Below the pieces are notes generated by a model. The model was not told the DNA's origin. It did no database searches and saw only the letters and a program-made list of their open reading frames with translations. Positions 28,001 through 36,445 of a stretch of DNA of 64,000 bases are shown piece after piece; within the stretch, counting starts at the first letter, position 1; each line of letters opens with the position of its first letter. The position numbers were made by a program, and so were the translations under genes. Source of the DNA: Marinirhabdus sp963799365 (GTDB taxonomy: Bacteria; Bacteroidota; Bacteroidia; Flavobacteriales; Flavobacteriaceae); NCBI GenBank assembly GCA_963799365.1, contig CAWCWV010000015.1, positions 62,001-126,000 of the forward strand, given 5' to 3'.

Positions 28001-31000
28001 AATCCTTCAATTTTTCGGCAACTACAGCGACTACTTCCTGTAATTCATCAGGACTTTGCATGGCTAAGGAACGCGAACGTATTTTTTCCAGAGCAGCTTC
28101 TATTTGGGCTTCACGAGATTGTGCTTCGGCTTTTTGAAGGTCTAAAAAACGCTGGTAGGCACGTCCAAATTCATTCGCAAACTTGACAACAATTCCTTCT
28201 TCTTCTTTGGTTGCAGGACGTGTTTGGTTCATACCGATATATCCAAAAGGATGCTTACCGGCTGTATGAAAGATACCTTCCGGATAATCTTTGGGTGTTA
28301 TTCTGGATTCTTCTGGCATAGATGCAAAAGATTCGTGGAAAACTTTCCATACTTCGGGAAGTTGTTCTTTCGGAAAATGAAGCTTGTTTATGGCTCTAGC
28401 CTCATCTGCTTTCCATTTGTTCACGGTTTCCTTCCAGTTATCCATGGCATCAAGTGCAACGGTCTGTTCGCAGAGACTTCGATTTCCATATTTTCCGGTT
28501 TCCCGAAATGTGAAAGTGTTTTCATCAAAATTAAAAACGGTCATATGTGTAGACATAGGATAGATGCCCAACACATCAAACTGTTCACATAAAACGGAAA
28601 GTACTTCGTCCAGCTCGTTCGAATCGTGCATCGACATGGCTTTGGCCCGAACACGCTCTAAAGAAAGCTGAATTTGTGATTCCCTAGATTGTGCTTCGGC
28701 TTTTTGCAGATCGAGGAAGCGGGTGTAGGTTTGCTCAAACTCTTTGGTAAACCTTTTAAAAATGTCGTGGGCTTCGGGATAGTGCTCATGTGTAATAAAC
28801 ATTAAATGGCCATGCGTGAAAAACCCACAATGGGTCACTTGATATTTGGGAAGTTCAAACCCAGCCTCTACAATCCCTCGCATGGCTTCCCCAACAACGG
28901 GGAGTCCATCCATATATTGATACGTTTTAACCAGTGATTTTCCTTTAGACTCGAAGACCAAAAACTCTTTCCCTTCCCGTTTCGCGTTTCGGATAGTTTT
29001 AAAAAACACATCTTCTGTGAGCGGAATTGTTAGCGGCGGCCCCATTTTACCATCGGGCATAGGGTTATACCCCACGAAATACGTATCGTCGTCATACCAC
29101 AAACTATAGCCACAAGACCAAACTTCTATACCTAAGTCTTTTATTTGCTGAAATAATAGCTCTGAAGTTGCAACAAGTTCATCACTATGTTGCATGGCCA
29201 TGGTTTTGGCACGAACACGTTCTAATGAAAGCTGAATCTGTGACTCCCTTGCTTGTGCCTCTGCTTTTTTAAGGTCTAGGAAACGGGTATAAGTCTGATC
29301 GAAAACCTTCCCAAATCGATATAAAATATCAAGACTTTCATCAGTTAAAGGTGTGTCACCTACCGTTTGAAGGCCGCCAAACGGACTAAATACAAAAGAA
29401 GCGACGTATCTATCTAAAGCACGATTTGCATCTTGCACTTCTTTTGGGAACCGACGAAACTCTGTATCTGTAAATAGATACGCATCATATATTTCTTTTT
29501 CCTCACCTTCCATTATGTATTCAAACTTGGGTGTTTGAGCTTTCCACTCGCGCATCATGGCATGATGAAACGGATAGTCTTCAAACTTCATGTAGTACGA
29601 TTCTGGTGCTTTCCCTTCTTCTGGGTTGGCAGCCCAAACCGTATTGGATAGGTTGGCTTCATTATAAATATTGATGATGCAAAAGGTGAGCGAAAAATCT
29701 AATTTTGTGAGTTCATTGAGCAATGTTGCGACCAAATCTGATAATTCATCGGAGTTTTGCATGGCCATGGCTCTGGCTCGTAAGCGCTCAAGACCCAACT
29801 CTATCTCCGATTCGCGAGCTTGTGCTTCTGCTTTTTGAAGATCTAGAAAGCGCGTATAGGCCTGCTCAAATACCTTCGCAAATCGTTTAAAGACGCCTTC
29901 ATCATCATACGTTTCTGTAGTAATTACCAGTAGATATCCATATTTAAAATAGGCTGCATACCACTTTTGCCGTTTAGGGAATGAAATACCATTATCTAAC
30001 ATACCTTGAAAAATGGGTTGAACATCAGGAACCGTGAGCATATACTTATAATGATCCTTTAGTTCTTTCCCACTTTTTTCAATAGAAAACAGTTCTAAAT
30101 TTTTTTCCCAACCCTGGTACATTTTTTTATGGGCCTCATCAACATTATTTGGAATTTTTGAATGTGGCATGATGCCATTTTCGTTGGCAAACCAAAATTC
30201 ATCAACATTAGAATCTTTTTTGCAGAATCCAAACCCAGTTCCCCAAAGTTCTCCTCCTAGACTTTTTAATTGTTCAAAAAGTTCAAAGGCAACATCTCCA
30301 ATTTCATCACTGTTGTGCATTGCCATACTACGACTTCGTACGCGTTCTAAAGCAGTTTCAATCTGTGCCTCTCTTGTTTGTGCTTCTGCCTTTTTAAGGT
30401 TGATAAAACGGGAGTAGGTTCGTTCAAATTCTACACTAAAACGTTGTAATATTTGCTTTTCCTCATCACTAACAGGTCGTTTTATATTTATCCCAAAGCA
30501 GCCATATTTCATAAAAGCTTCGGCATAATAAAGTCCGTTTGAGAAATATTTCGGATTTAAATTTTTAGCATCCTTTAGCAATTCTTCCCAGGCTGTAAAA
30601 AAAGTTTTTACTTCAGTAGGTTTAATTTCATGAACGTGCACAGCAATGCCACTCACCCAATCGTTAAAACACGCAGCTGTATAGGGCTCATTCTTATCTA
30701 GTGGATAGACAATCGCCTTACTGTTAATTGCAGGACTTCCCTTTTTTTCTGAATTCCATGCAACCCAGAATTGATGCTCATTATTAGCTTCATCCGGCAG
30801 CCATACATACGAAAATTCAGTAGCTATACCAAGCAATTGCAATTGTTCGTGAAAGACTTTTGAAGTAGCATCCAGTTCGTCTGAATGTTGCATCAACATA
30901 CTTTGGGTACGAGTGCGCTCCAAAGCTGCTTCAATAAGTGCTTCTCTTGTCTGTGCTTCTGCCTTTTGAAGGTCTAAAAAGCGCGTGTAAGCTTGTTGAA

Positions 31001-33716
31001 ATACCTGGCCAAAGCGCATTAACACAGCATTCTCCTCTTCGGAAAAAGGAATTCCTGCGTAATTTTCAATATACAGTCCTATCGTGTCCAATAAAACAGT
31101 AGAAATCGCTAATCCATCGAACCCGAAATACGTATTTTTTGTTTCTTCCGGTAACTCTGGAATAAAACCGAAAAGGTCCTTATAAAAAGTATTTTTTTCT
31201 TCAAAACCCAACTGGTTGGCAAAGAACTTTTGACCCTTTTTCTTGGCCTCTAAAAAACTATTCCAATGGGCACAATCAAAATAAGGAAGCACGATCTTGG
31301 GGAATACTGCATTATGATCGGCCAACCAAATATGCATGGCATCATTCTCCTTGTAATCCAAGATAAAGCCGGCATGGTCAATATTGATATTCAGTTGTAC
31401 AAATTGATGATACACTACCTGTATCACTTCTTCAATCTCATCACTGTGGTGCATTGCCATACTGCGACTCCGTACGCGTTCCAAAGCAGTTTCAATTTGC
31501 GCTTCCCTTGCTTGTACTTCTGCCTTTTGAAGGTCGAGGAAACGTGTGTATGTTTGTTCGAAAACTTTTCCGAAGCGTTTAAATAAGTCATGCGCTTCTT
31601 GCACTTCCTCATAGGTAATAAAGAGTAAAAAGCCCTCATTGAATCGTACTAGATGGTTGTATTGTTGTTTGGGTAGCTCTATATCCGCATTTTCAAATTG
31701 CTCAAACGTACTTTTAAGCTCAGGTAGCGATTTCATGTAGTTGTAATGTTCCACTAAATCCTTTCCATCCTGCCCGTAAACAAAAAATTTCTTGTTATTT
31801 TTTATGGCTTTATACCATGGTTTTAAACTTTTATGTTCTGTAAGTGGTAAAATAAAAGGGATCTGCATTTCACCTTCACTACTCATAATGCAGAAACTTG
31901 ATTTTTTATCCTCTGCTAAAATATTATAGCCACAACTCCACGCCGGAATACCCAATTTCTGAACTTCAGTGAACAGCAGATTAGCAGCTTCGGGTAATTC
32001 ATCACTATGCTGCATGGCCATAGTTCGGCTTCTTACTTTTTCCAGTGCGAGTTCTATTTCTTTTTCTCTAGCTTGCTCTTCTGCTTTTTGGAGGTCGAGG
32101 AAACGTGTATAGGTTTGCTGAAAAACGTTGGCAAAGCGGGTAACCATTTCCTGTTGCTCAACAGTTAACTCTATTCCGCCCACAATAAGTAAATAGCCTT
32201 GTTTGAAATTAAAGGTATGAATCACCAATCGTTCGGGGGAAATGGACAATAATTTTTCTGCGGAAAGCGGAAAATCGATACATTCCTCTGCTATAAAAGT
32301 TTGGTGTGTTATGGTTTCCTGCTCGTTCAACTGTATGACCGATACAGGCTGCTGTTTTTTCCAACTAGCAGCAATCGTTTTCATCACCTTATTCTTAGTG
32401 TGGTCCATTCCCACAGGTTTGTGACGAATGCTTCCGTCCATAGGATTTACGCCATAACTCCAACCCATCGTTGCCGTTTCATCAAAAAGTGTGTATGCGG
32501 TAGAAAGATGTTGAATGCCCAGTTTTGAAAGTTCCTGGTATAATAATGCGCCAGCATCCTTTAGTTCCTCGCTGGATTGCATGGCCATACTTCGGGAGCG
32601 TACTTTTTCAAGTGCCAATTCAATTTGTACTTCTCTAGCTTGTTGTTCTGCCTTCTGAAGGTCTAAAAATCTACGGTGGGCGAGGTCGAAAGCTCCTGCA
32701 AATTTTTCTAAAATCTCAAGATCTTCTTTTGGCGGATTTCCAACTTTACCTGGCAAACTGTAGCCTATCTCCCCGTGGGTGGTGCGTGCCATAATAAAGG
32801 TGAGCCCTTTAATATAACGTATGTCATCATGACTGGGTGCTTGCGGATCTATGTTTTTGAAATCTCCCAGATGGACCATTTTATCTACATATGCAATTGC
32901 TTCCTCTGCATCCATGGCATACACAACCATCGGATTTTTACTCTTTTCCCATTTGGCTAGCAATGGGATATCACCGTGAATGTGTCTGGGTAACTCCATC
33001 ACAAAACCTATTTTGGTACCGTCGCCAGAGGTCATTGCTTTTTCATAGGTTTCCTCGTGCCACATCATATGCCAGAAGTAGTGGGCTTCATGACCCAGAC
33101 GCGTAAATTCAGTACGCATGGTAACCACAATATCCAGTAGGTCACTAGTTTCTTTCATCGCTACAGCCTCTGCACGAATTCGTTGTAAGGCACCTTCAAT
33201 TTCCAGCTCCCTATTTTTATCTTCTAATTCTTTGGTGCGTCTTTGTATAGCTTCTCGTAGTTCCTGATTTTCTTCATTTATTTTATCATACCCAATCGTT
33301 CCGCCGTCTTCAGTTTTTGAATCGGGAATAGAGAAATGCTGGTATATAAACCGCCAACCGTCTTTGTTTTTTCGGAGTGTACTTGAAAATCTAAATCTTG
33401 CGTAATAGGTCCAATCTTTTTCATTGAGAAACCAACCATCAAAAATGTGTGTAATAAATATAAGTTCTCCAAATTGCTCTATGCTTTTACTTTCGTTACG
33501 TAATTCAGTTTTTCCTGCAAATTCATCCCCTGTATCTTCAAAAAACTGTGTGGTATCTTTTCGGTTTAAAAATTCTTCATTTTTAGCAGAACCAATAAAG
33601 TGATATTCATCATCCAGATAGGAATTGTAAGTTTCTACATCGCCATTTAGATAACTTTGTATCCACGTATCATATACCTTCCATACTTCTGATGCTATAT
33701 TTTTATTCAGTTTCAT
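25035..33716 (-). CDS. giant multi-module histidine kinase (SnoaL N-terminus, 13 sensor-like modules)
   Basis: 2893 residues from ATG 33716 (MKLNKNIASEV); an in-frame ATG at 33767 lies in the REP cluster and is not favoured. Residues about 1-135 form a SnoaL/NTF2-like domain, followed by a coiled coil. Then come 13 tandem modules of roughly 150-220 residues, each opened by an amphipathic linker of the type LQKAEAQAREAQIEAALERVRSR-MAM and resembling GAF-like sensor domains. The C-terminus is a histidine kinase: H-box AHEIQNPLNFVNN (His near 2655), N-box NLITNAFYA, DNGNGIP and GTGLGLS. No membrane helices, so it is cytoplasmic. It is closely coupled to the downstream receiver gene. Ligands are unknown. 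Confidence 0.88.
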   Translation of the reverse strand: MKLNKNIASEVWKVYDTWIQSYLNGDVETYNSYLDDEYHFIGSAKNEEFLNRKDTTQFFEDTGDEFAGKTELRNESKSIEQFGELIFITHIFDGWFLNEKDWTYYARFRFSSTLRKNKDGWRFIYQHFSIPDSKTEDGGTIGYDKINEENQELREAIQRRTKELEDKNRELEIEGALQRIRAEAVAMKETSDLLDIVVTMRTEFTRLGHEAHYFWHMMWHEETYEKAMTSGDGTKIGFVMELPRHIHGDIPLLAKWEKSKNPMVVYAMDAEEAIAYVDKMVHLGDFKNIDPQAPSHDDIRYIKGLTFIMARTTHGEIGYSLPGKVGNPPKEDLEILEKFAGAFDLAHRRFLDLQKAEQQAREVQIELALEKVRSRSMAMQSSEELKDAGALLYQELSKLGIQHLSTAYTLFDETATMGWSYGVNPMDGSIRHKPVGMDHTKNKVMKTIAASWKKQQPVSVIQLNEQETITHQTFIAEECIDFPLSAEKLLSISPERLVIHTFNFKQGYLLIVGGIELTVEQQEMVTRFANVFQQTYTRFLDLQKAEEQAREKEIELALEKVRSRTMAMQHSDELPEAANLLFTEVQKLGIPAWSCGYNILAEDKKSSFCIMSSEGEMQIPFILPLTEHKSLKPWYKAIKNNKKFFVYGQDGKDLVEHYNYMKSLPELKSTFEQFENADIELPKQQYNHLVRFNEGFLLFITYEEVQEAHDLFKRFGKVFEQTYTRFLDLQKAEVQAREAQIETALERVRSRSMAMHHSDEIEEVIQVVYHQFVQLNINIDHAGFILDYKENDAMHIWLADHNAVFPKIVLPYFDCAHWNSFLEAKKKGQKFFANQLGFEEKNTFYKDLFGFIPELPEETKNTYFGFDGLAISTVLLDTIGLYIENYAGIPFSEEENAVLMRFGQVFQQAYTRFLDLQKAEAQTREALIEAALERTRTQSMLMQHSDELDATSKVFHEQLQLLGIATEFSYVWLPDEANNEHQFWVAWNSEKKGSPAINSKAIVYPLDKNEPYTAACFNDWVSGIAVHVHEIKPTEVKTFFTAWEELLKDAKNLNPKYFSNGLYYAEAFMKYGCFGINIKRPVSDEEKQILQRFSVEFERTYSRFINLKKAEAQTREAQIETALERVRSRSMAMHNSDEIGDVAFELFEQLKSLGGELWGTGFGFCKKDSNVDEFWFANENGIMPHSKIPNNVDEAHKKMYQGWEKNLELFSIEKSGKELKDHYKYMLTVPDVQPIFQGMLDNGISFPKRQKWYAAYFKYGYLLVITTETYDDEGVFKRFAKVFEQAYTRFLDLQKAEAQARESEIELGLERLRARAMAMQNSDELSDLVATLLNELTKLDFSLTFCIINIYNEANLSNTVWAANPEEGKAPESYYMKFEDYPFHHAMMREWKAQTPKFEYIMEGEEKEIYDAYLFTDTEFRRFPKEVQDANRALDRYVASFVFSPFGGLQTVGDTPLTDESLDILYRFGKVFDQTYTRFLDLKKAEAQARESQIQLSLERVRAKTMAMQHSDELVATSELLFQQIKDLGIEVWSCGYSLWYDDDTYFVGYNPMPDGKMGPPLTIPLTEDVFFKTIRNAKREGKEFLVFESKGKSLVKTYQYMDGLPVVGEAMRGIVEAGFELPKYQVTHCGFFTHGHLMFITHEHYPEAHDIFKRFTKEFEQTYTRFLDLQKAEAQSRESQIQLSLERVRAKAMSMHDSNELDEVLSVLCEQFDVLGIYPMSTHMTVFNFDENTFTFRETGKYGNRSLCEQTVALDAMDNWKETVNKWKADEARAINKLHFPKEQLPEVWKVFHESFASMPEESRITPKDYPEGIFHTAGKHPFGYIGMNQTRPATKEEEGIVVKFANEFGRAYQRFLDLQKAEAQSREAQIEAALEKIRSRSLAMQSPDELQEVVAVVAEKLKDLDVIFDAGGVILCTYFPDNKNVVHWIAVDDFSTSGRYLVPYFENPIFTEAWDSKIRGDAYFSKEFPVEAKNHFFEHAFEHSDYKHMPEDYKEFVLNSEQHRLSAAWSKNSAILIPSLTGAVPSESDADIMKRFAKVFEQAYIRFMDLQKAEARAREAKIENALERVRSHSMGMQSSKDFSNVTTEMFNQLRQFGGNLYGAGIVFCDKHEGHVEQWHSVPGAGMLTPFIVPYNLDEIHQYRFDQWKKGTELFSIEITEDVIDEHFEKLFSLPSAQKVLEDFASKNVSMPETPNWEIDYGASFKNGYLLISSFEHFEEACILPRFAKVFEQAYTRFLDLEKAEAQAREAQIEASLEKVRTVALTLTKSDEMLDIAQVLYEQLLALGFKDIRNAIIDIHNDETETFLDYDYSHDMSSAITEFSYYGDPVIEQQIKKTQSANDAFFEIELKGEQLQELIETRLRNGEKDDPRLHEIDHLTYNLYSFGNGAIGISNFGILSDEQKIVLKRFRNVFTFAYKRYTDLANAEAQAREAKIEAALEKVRSVALSMVESTDLLHIVKALYEQLVELGFSDIRNALIDLNNEDEETFLDYDYSDEMGGTITLMSYDDDPTLVEQVKDIAATTDGFSEMVLEEQQLQDLIEMRRKNGEAEDPRLLNTDSVSYNLYAFGNGAVGISNFGVLSKDQKTILDRFRNVFTFAYQRFKDLQVREEQSAALLAEKVRLEKTLTDLQETQKQLIQSEKMASLGELTAGIAHEIQNPLNFVNNFSEVSNELIDEMNEEIEKGDLEEAKHIANDIKQNLEKINHHGKRADAIVKGMLQHSRKSTAEKVPTDINKLADEYLRLAYHGLRAKDKSFNATLETDFDETIGKVNVIPQDMGRVILNLITNAFYATNERKKTSEESDFKPTVSVSTKKENDHVLISVQDNGNGIPKHVVDKIFQPFFTTKPTGEGTGLGLSMSYDIVTKGHGGELGVETKTGQGTKFIIKIPNT

Positions 33717-33730
33717 TTTACTGTTTTTTA

Positions 33731-34000
33731 TATGTGCCGAGCCTCTGGCTCTGGTTGCTACTTTCATCTGCTGTCATCGGACTGTTGTCCGATGTTACAT
33801 CATATGTCGAGCCTCTGGCTCTGGTTGCTACTTTCATCAGTTCTCATAGGACTGAAGTCCGATGTTACACGATGTATCGAGCCTCTGGCTCTAAATTTTT
33901 TATCCTAAGAGCTATCGGCTCGATGTATATGGTACCAGCGGACTTCAGTCCGTTGTATGCGATAATAAGGCACATAATTAGAGTGCCGTAGGCACGGTTC
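33731..34000. repeat. cluster of REP-like palindromes beside the IS200-type transposase
   Basis: Several small imperfect palindromes lie side by side: GAGCCTCTGGCTC (three times), CGGACTGTTGTCCG / GGACTGAAGTCC / CGGACTTCAGTCCG, GAGCTATCGGCTC and GTGCCGTAGGCAC. Two near-direct copies of a segment of about 70 bp (33731-33798 and 33806-33870) contain GAGCCTCTGGCTCTGG and a CGGACT palindrome. The cluster fills the 288-bp gap between the giant kinase start and the transposase stop. This is the usual look of REP sequences next to a REP-associated tyrosine transposase. Confidence 0.8.
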
Positions 34001-34004
34001 ATAT

Positions 34005-34466
34005 TCATACCATATCTTGAAATAGATATGCTTCATTATAATCTACTTCAAATTCTTCTAATAATTTTAGATATTCTTTTTTGAATGTCTGTTTTTTATG
34101 GTGTTCTTCTTGATTTTCTATGTATTTATAAACCCTTTTGATATCATTCCGGCTATATGAAAAGACTCCAAATCCAACTTGCCACTCAAACCGCACTGGT
34201 GTTAATTTACGGTCGTTTATATATTTTGAGGATTTTGCTTTTACTACTTTCATTAATTCCGATGGCGAAACTGCAGGACGCATTCCTACAAAACAATGTA
34301 TGTGATCTTCCACTCCGTTAACGATGATTGTCTTACATTTTGCTTCATTTATTAGATTGCCTATAACTCCTTGCAACTCGCTTTTCCACGATTTGTCGAT
34401 GACAGCTTTTCTGTATTTGACAGCAAAAACGAATTGCAGGTATATTTGATGGTATGTATTCGCCAT
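34005..34466 (-). CDS. IS200-like Y1 transposase, probably REP-associated (RAYT)
   Basis: 153 residues, the usual length for TnpA of IS200-type elements. It has the HUH metal-binding motif His55-Ile-His57 (DHIHCFVGM) and a catalytic tyrosine, probably Tyr115 (YIENQEEHHKK). These enzymes cut and join single-stranded DNA at hairpins. The gene is surrounded on both sides by REP-like palindromes and lacks a TnpB partner, so it looks like a domesticated or REP-mobilising copy inserted between two kinase genes. It appears intact. Confidence 0.92.
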   Translation of the reverse strand: MANTYHQIYLQFVFAVKYRKAVIDKSWKSELQGVIGNLINEAKCKTIIVNGVEDHIHCFVGMRPAVSPSELMKVVKAKSSKYINDRKLTPVRFEWQVGFGVFSYSRNDIKRVYKYIENQEEHHKKQTFKKEYLKLLEEFEVDYNEAYLFQDMV

Positions 34467-34478
34467 TTTTATGCGTAA

Positions 34479-34522
34479 CGGACTGAAGTCCGATATTTAA
34501 ATTTGTGTTGAGCCGTTTGCTC
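34479..34522. repeat. REP-like palindromes on the 5' side of the transposase
   Basis: CGGACTGAAGTCCG (34479-34492) and GAGCCGTTTGCTC (34510-34522) match the palindrome types on the other side of the gene. A further half-degenerate copy, GAGCCTATGGCAC, lies at 37563-37575. Confidence 0.75.
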
Positions 34523-34531
34523 TTACTTTTA

Positions 34532-35602
34532 TTACATTTTTATAGGTAATGAAATTATAAATTCGGTGCCTAATCCTTCTTCAGTTTCAACTTTTAATTC
34601 ACCACCATGTGCTTTTACAATGTCGTAGCTTAAGCTCAAACCCAATCCTGTACCTTGCCCGGTAGGTTTGGTGGTGAAAAAGGGTTGAAAAATCTTCTCT
34701 AGCACCTTTTTTGGAATTCCATTGCCGTTGTCTTTTACTGAAATTTTAATGCCTTTGCGCTCGCCCCCGATCCCTAAAGAGGAGTCCACACGCTGGGTCT
34801 TAACCCTTACAATTGGTTTAAATTCTGAATCATTTGCTCCTTTTTTCTTTTCGTTACAAGCATAAAAGGCATTGGTTATCAAATTCAAAACAACCCTTCC
34901 TATATCTTGTGGAACAATTTTTAAATTTCCAATAGTATCATCATATTCAGTTTCCAGCGTGGCATTAAAGGTTTTATCTTTTGCCCGAAGCCCGTGATAT
35001 GCAAGCCGCAGGTATTCATCTACCAATACGTTGATATCGGTTTCTTCTTTTTCGCCTTTATTGGTGCGGCTGTGCTGCAGCATTCCTTTTACAATCCCAT
35101 CTGCACGTTTGCCGTGGTGCAGGATTTTTTCTAAATTTTGAATAACATCATTCGCAATGGCGTTTACTTCCTCTAGATCTCCATTTTTTAATTCTTCCAG
35201 CATTTCTTCCAACAGCTCTTTGCTCACATCACTAAAGTTGTTCACGAAGTTGAGCGGGTTTTGAATCTCGTGCGCAATTCCGGCGGTAAGTTCCCCAAGG
35301 CTTGCCATTTTTTCAGCTTGAATGAGTTGCGCCTGGGTTGCTTTTAATTCATCTAAAGAATTGGTTAAGGCTTTGTTACTCTCCTCTATGGACTTTTGTT
35401 TTAATTCCAGCTCTTCTATGGTTTCTTCCAGTAGAATGGCGGTGGTACGTTTTACTTTTTCGGTACGTTCCAGTTTAAATTCTGAAATAGTCAAGGCTTT
35501 GTCCGCATCTTTTGCAGCTTTGACGAGGATAGTTTTTTCTTCTTCCGAAACATGTTCGGATTGCTGAATAAAATCGAGGATGGTTTTTAAGTCTTGGTTC
35601 AT
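34532..35602 (-). CDS. soluble histidine kinase without a sensor domain
   Basis: 356 residues. A helical, coiled-coil N-terminus (about 1-95) precedes the dimerisation/phospho-acceptor helix with His111 (AGIAHEIQNPLNFVNN). The ATPase domain has NLITNAFYACN, DNGNGIP and GTGLGLSLSYDIVKAHGG. It is closely similar to the last 280 residues of the giant kinase, so the two probably arose by duplication. Having no input domain, it likely receives signals from partners, with the FIST proteins encoded just upstream as candidates. There are no membrane segments. Confidence 0.92.
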   Translation of the reverse strand: MNQDLKTILDFIQQSEHVSEEEKTILVKAAKDADKALTISEFKLERTEKVKRTTAILLEETIEELELKQKSIEESNKALTNSLDELKATQAQLIQAEKMASLGELTAGIAHEIQNPLNFVNNFSDVSKELLEEMLEELKNGDLEEVNAIANDVIQNLEKILHHGKRADGIVKGMLQHSRTNKGEKEETDINVLVDEYLRLAYHGLRAKDKTFNATLETEYDDTIGNLKIVPQDIGRVVLNLITNAFYACNEKKKGANDSEFKPIVRVKTQRVDSSLGIGGERKGIKISVKDNGNGIPKKVLEKIFQPFFTTKPTGQGTGLGLSLSYDIVKAHGGELKVETEEGLGTEFIISLPIKM

Positions 35603-35727
35603 GCTAGGCGATACTTTTTTGAAACATATTTTTGTAGTCTACAAGGTATTGTTTTTCTGAAATATCTTTTTGATTATTAATTTATTATGGTTTATATAAA
35701 ATTTCAGTCATAAAACCGAAATCATTT

Positions 35728-36445
35728 TTATTTTTCCTTGAGCGTTACCCAACAACAGGCACCCCCATGATGATTTTGCCTTCCGTTCAATACACGGCCA
35801 AATTCACCAATTTTTTTTGTCCCAACCCTAAAGGGTACAAAATTGTATTCCATATTATTTCCAATGGCATTCATTTTTTTAATTATATGTTTTCTTTAAG
35901 TGTCACCCAACAGCAGGCACCCCCATGATGATTTTGTCTTCCGTTCAACACACGGCCAAACTCACCAATTTTGTTTGCCCCAACCCTAAAGGGTGCAAAA
36001 TTGTATTCCATATTATTTCCAATGGCATTCATTTTTTTAATTATATGTTTTCTTTAAGTGTCACCCAACAGCAGGCACCTCCATGATGATTTTGTCTTCC
36101 GTTCAACACACGGCCAAATTCACCAATTTTGTTTGCCCCAACCCTAAAGGGTGCAAAATTGTATTCCATATTATTTCCAATGGCATTCATTTTTTTAATT
36201 ATATGTTTTCTTTAAGTGTCACCCAACAGCAGGCACCTCCATGATGATTTTGTCTTCCGTTCAACACACGGCCAAATTCACCAATTTTGTTTGCCCCAAC
36301 CCTAAAGGGTGCAAAATTGTATTCCATATTATTTCCAATGGCATTCATTTTTTTAATTATATGTTTTCTTTAAGTGTCACCCAACAGCAGGCACCTCCAT
36401 GATGATTTTGTCTTCCGTTCAACACACGGCCAAATTCACCATAGG
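35728..36445. repeat. 158-bp tandem array of FIST-gene 3' ends, each unit with one palindromic element
   Basis: Four extra units (starting near 35731, 35889, 36047 and 36205) precede the matching true 3' end of the FIST gene (36363-36445); spacing is exactly 158 bp. The leftmost unit is the most diverged, the last two identical. Each unit contains the final 27 codons of the FIST gene and an element with arms CAATTTTG / CAAAATTG (35808-35845, 35966-36003, 36124-36161, 36282-36319). Each unit also opens a short ATG frame of 48-49 codons (35728-35874, 35883-36032, 36041-36190, 36199-36348, minus strand) that ends in the FIST tail GEFGRVLNGRQNHHGGACC. Translation of these is uncertain. The array accounts for nearly all of the 754-bp gap. 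Confidence 0.95.

Noticed and set aside
33717..33767. Upstream ATG of the giant kinase (17 more residues)
   Set aside because: The extension reads REP palindrome sequence; the SnoaL domain starts properly at the ATG at 33716.
35728..36445. Regular repeats resembling a CRISPR array
   Set aside because: Units are 158 bp and nearly identical throughout, with no variable spacers and no cas genes; they are copies of a gene end plus a palindromic element. The 133-bp and 168-bp arrays fail for the same reason.
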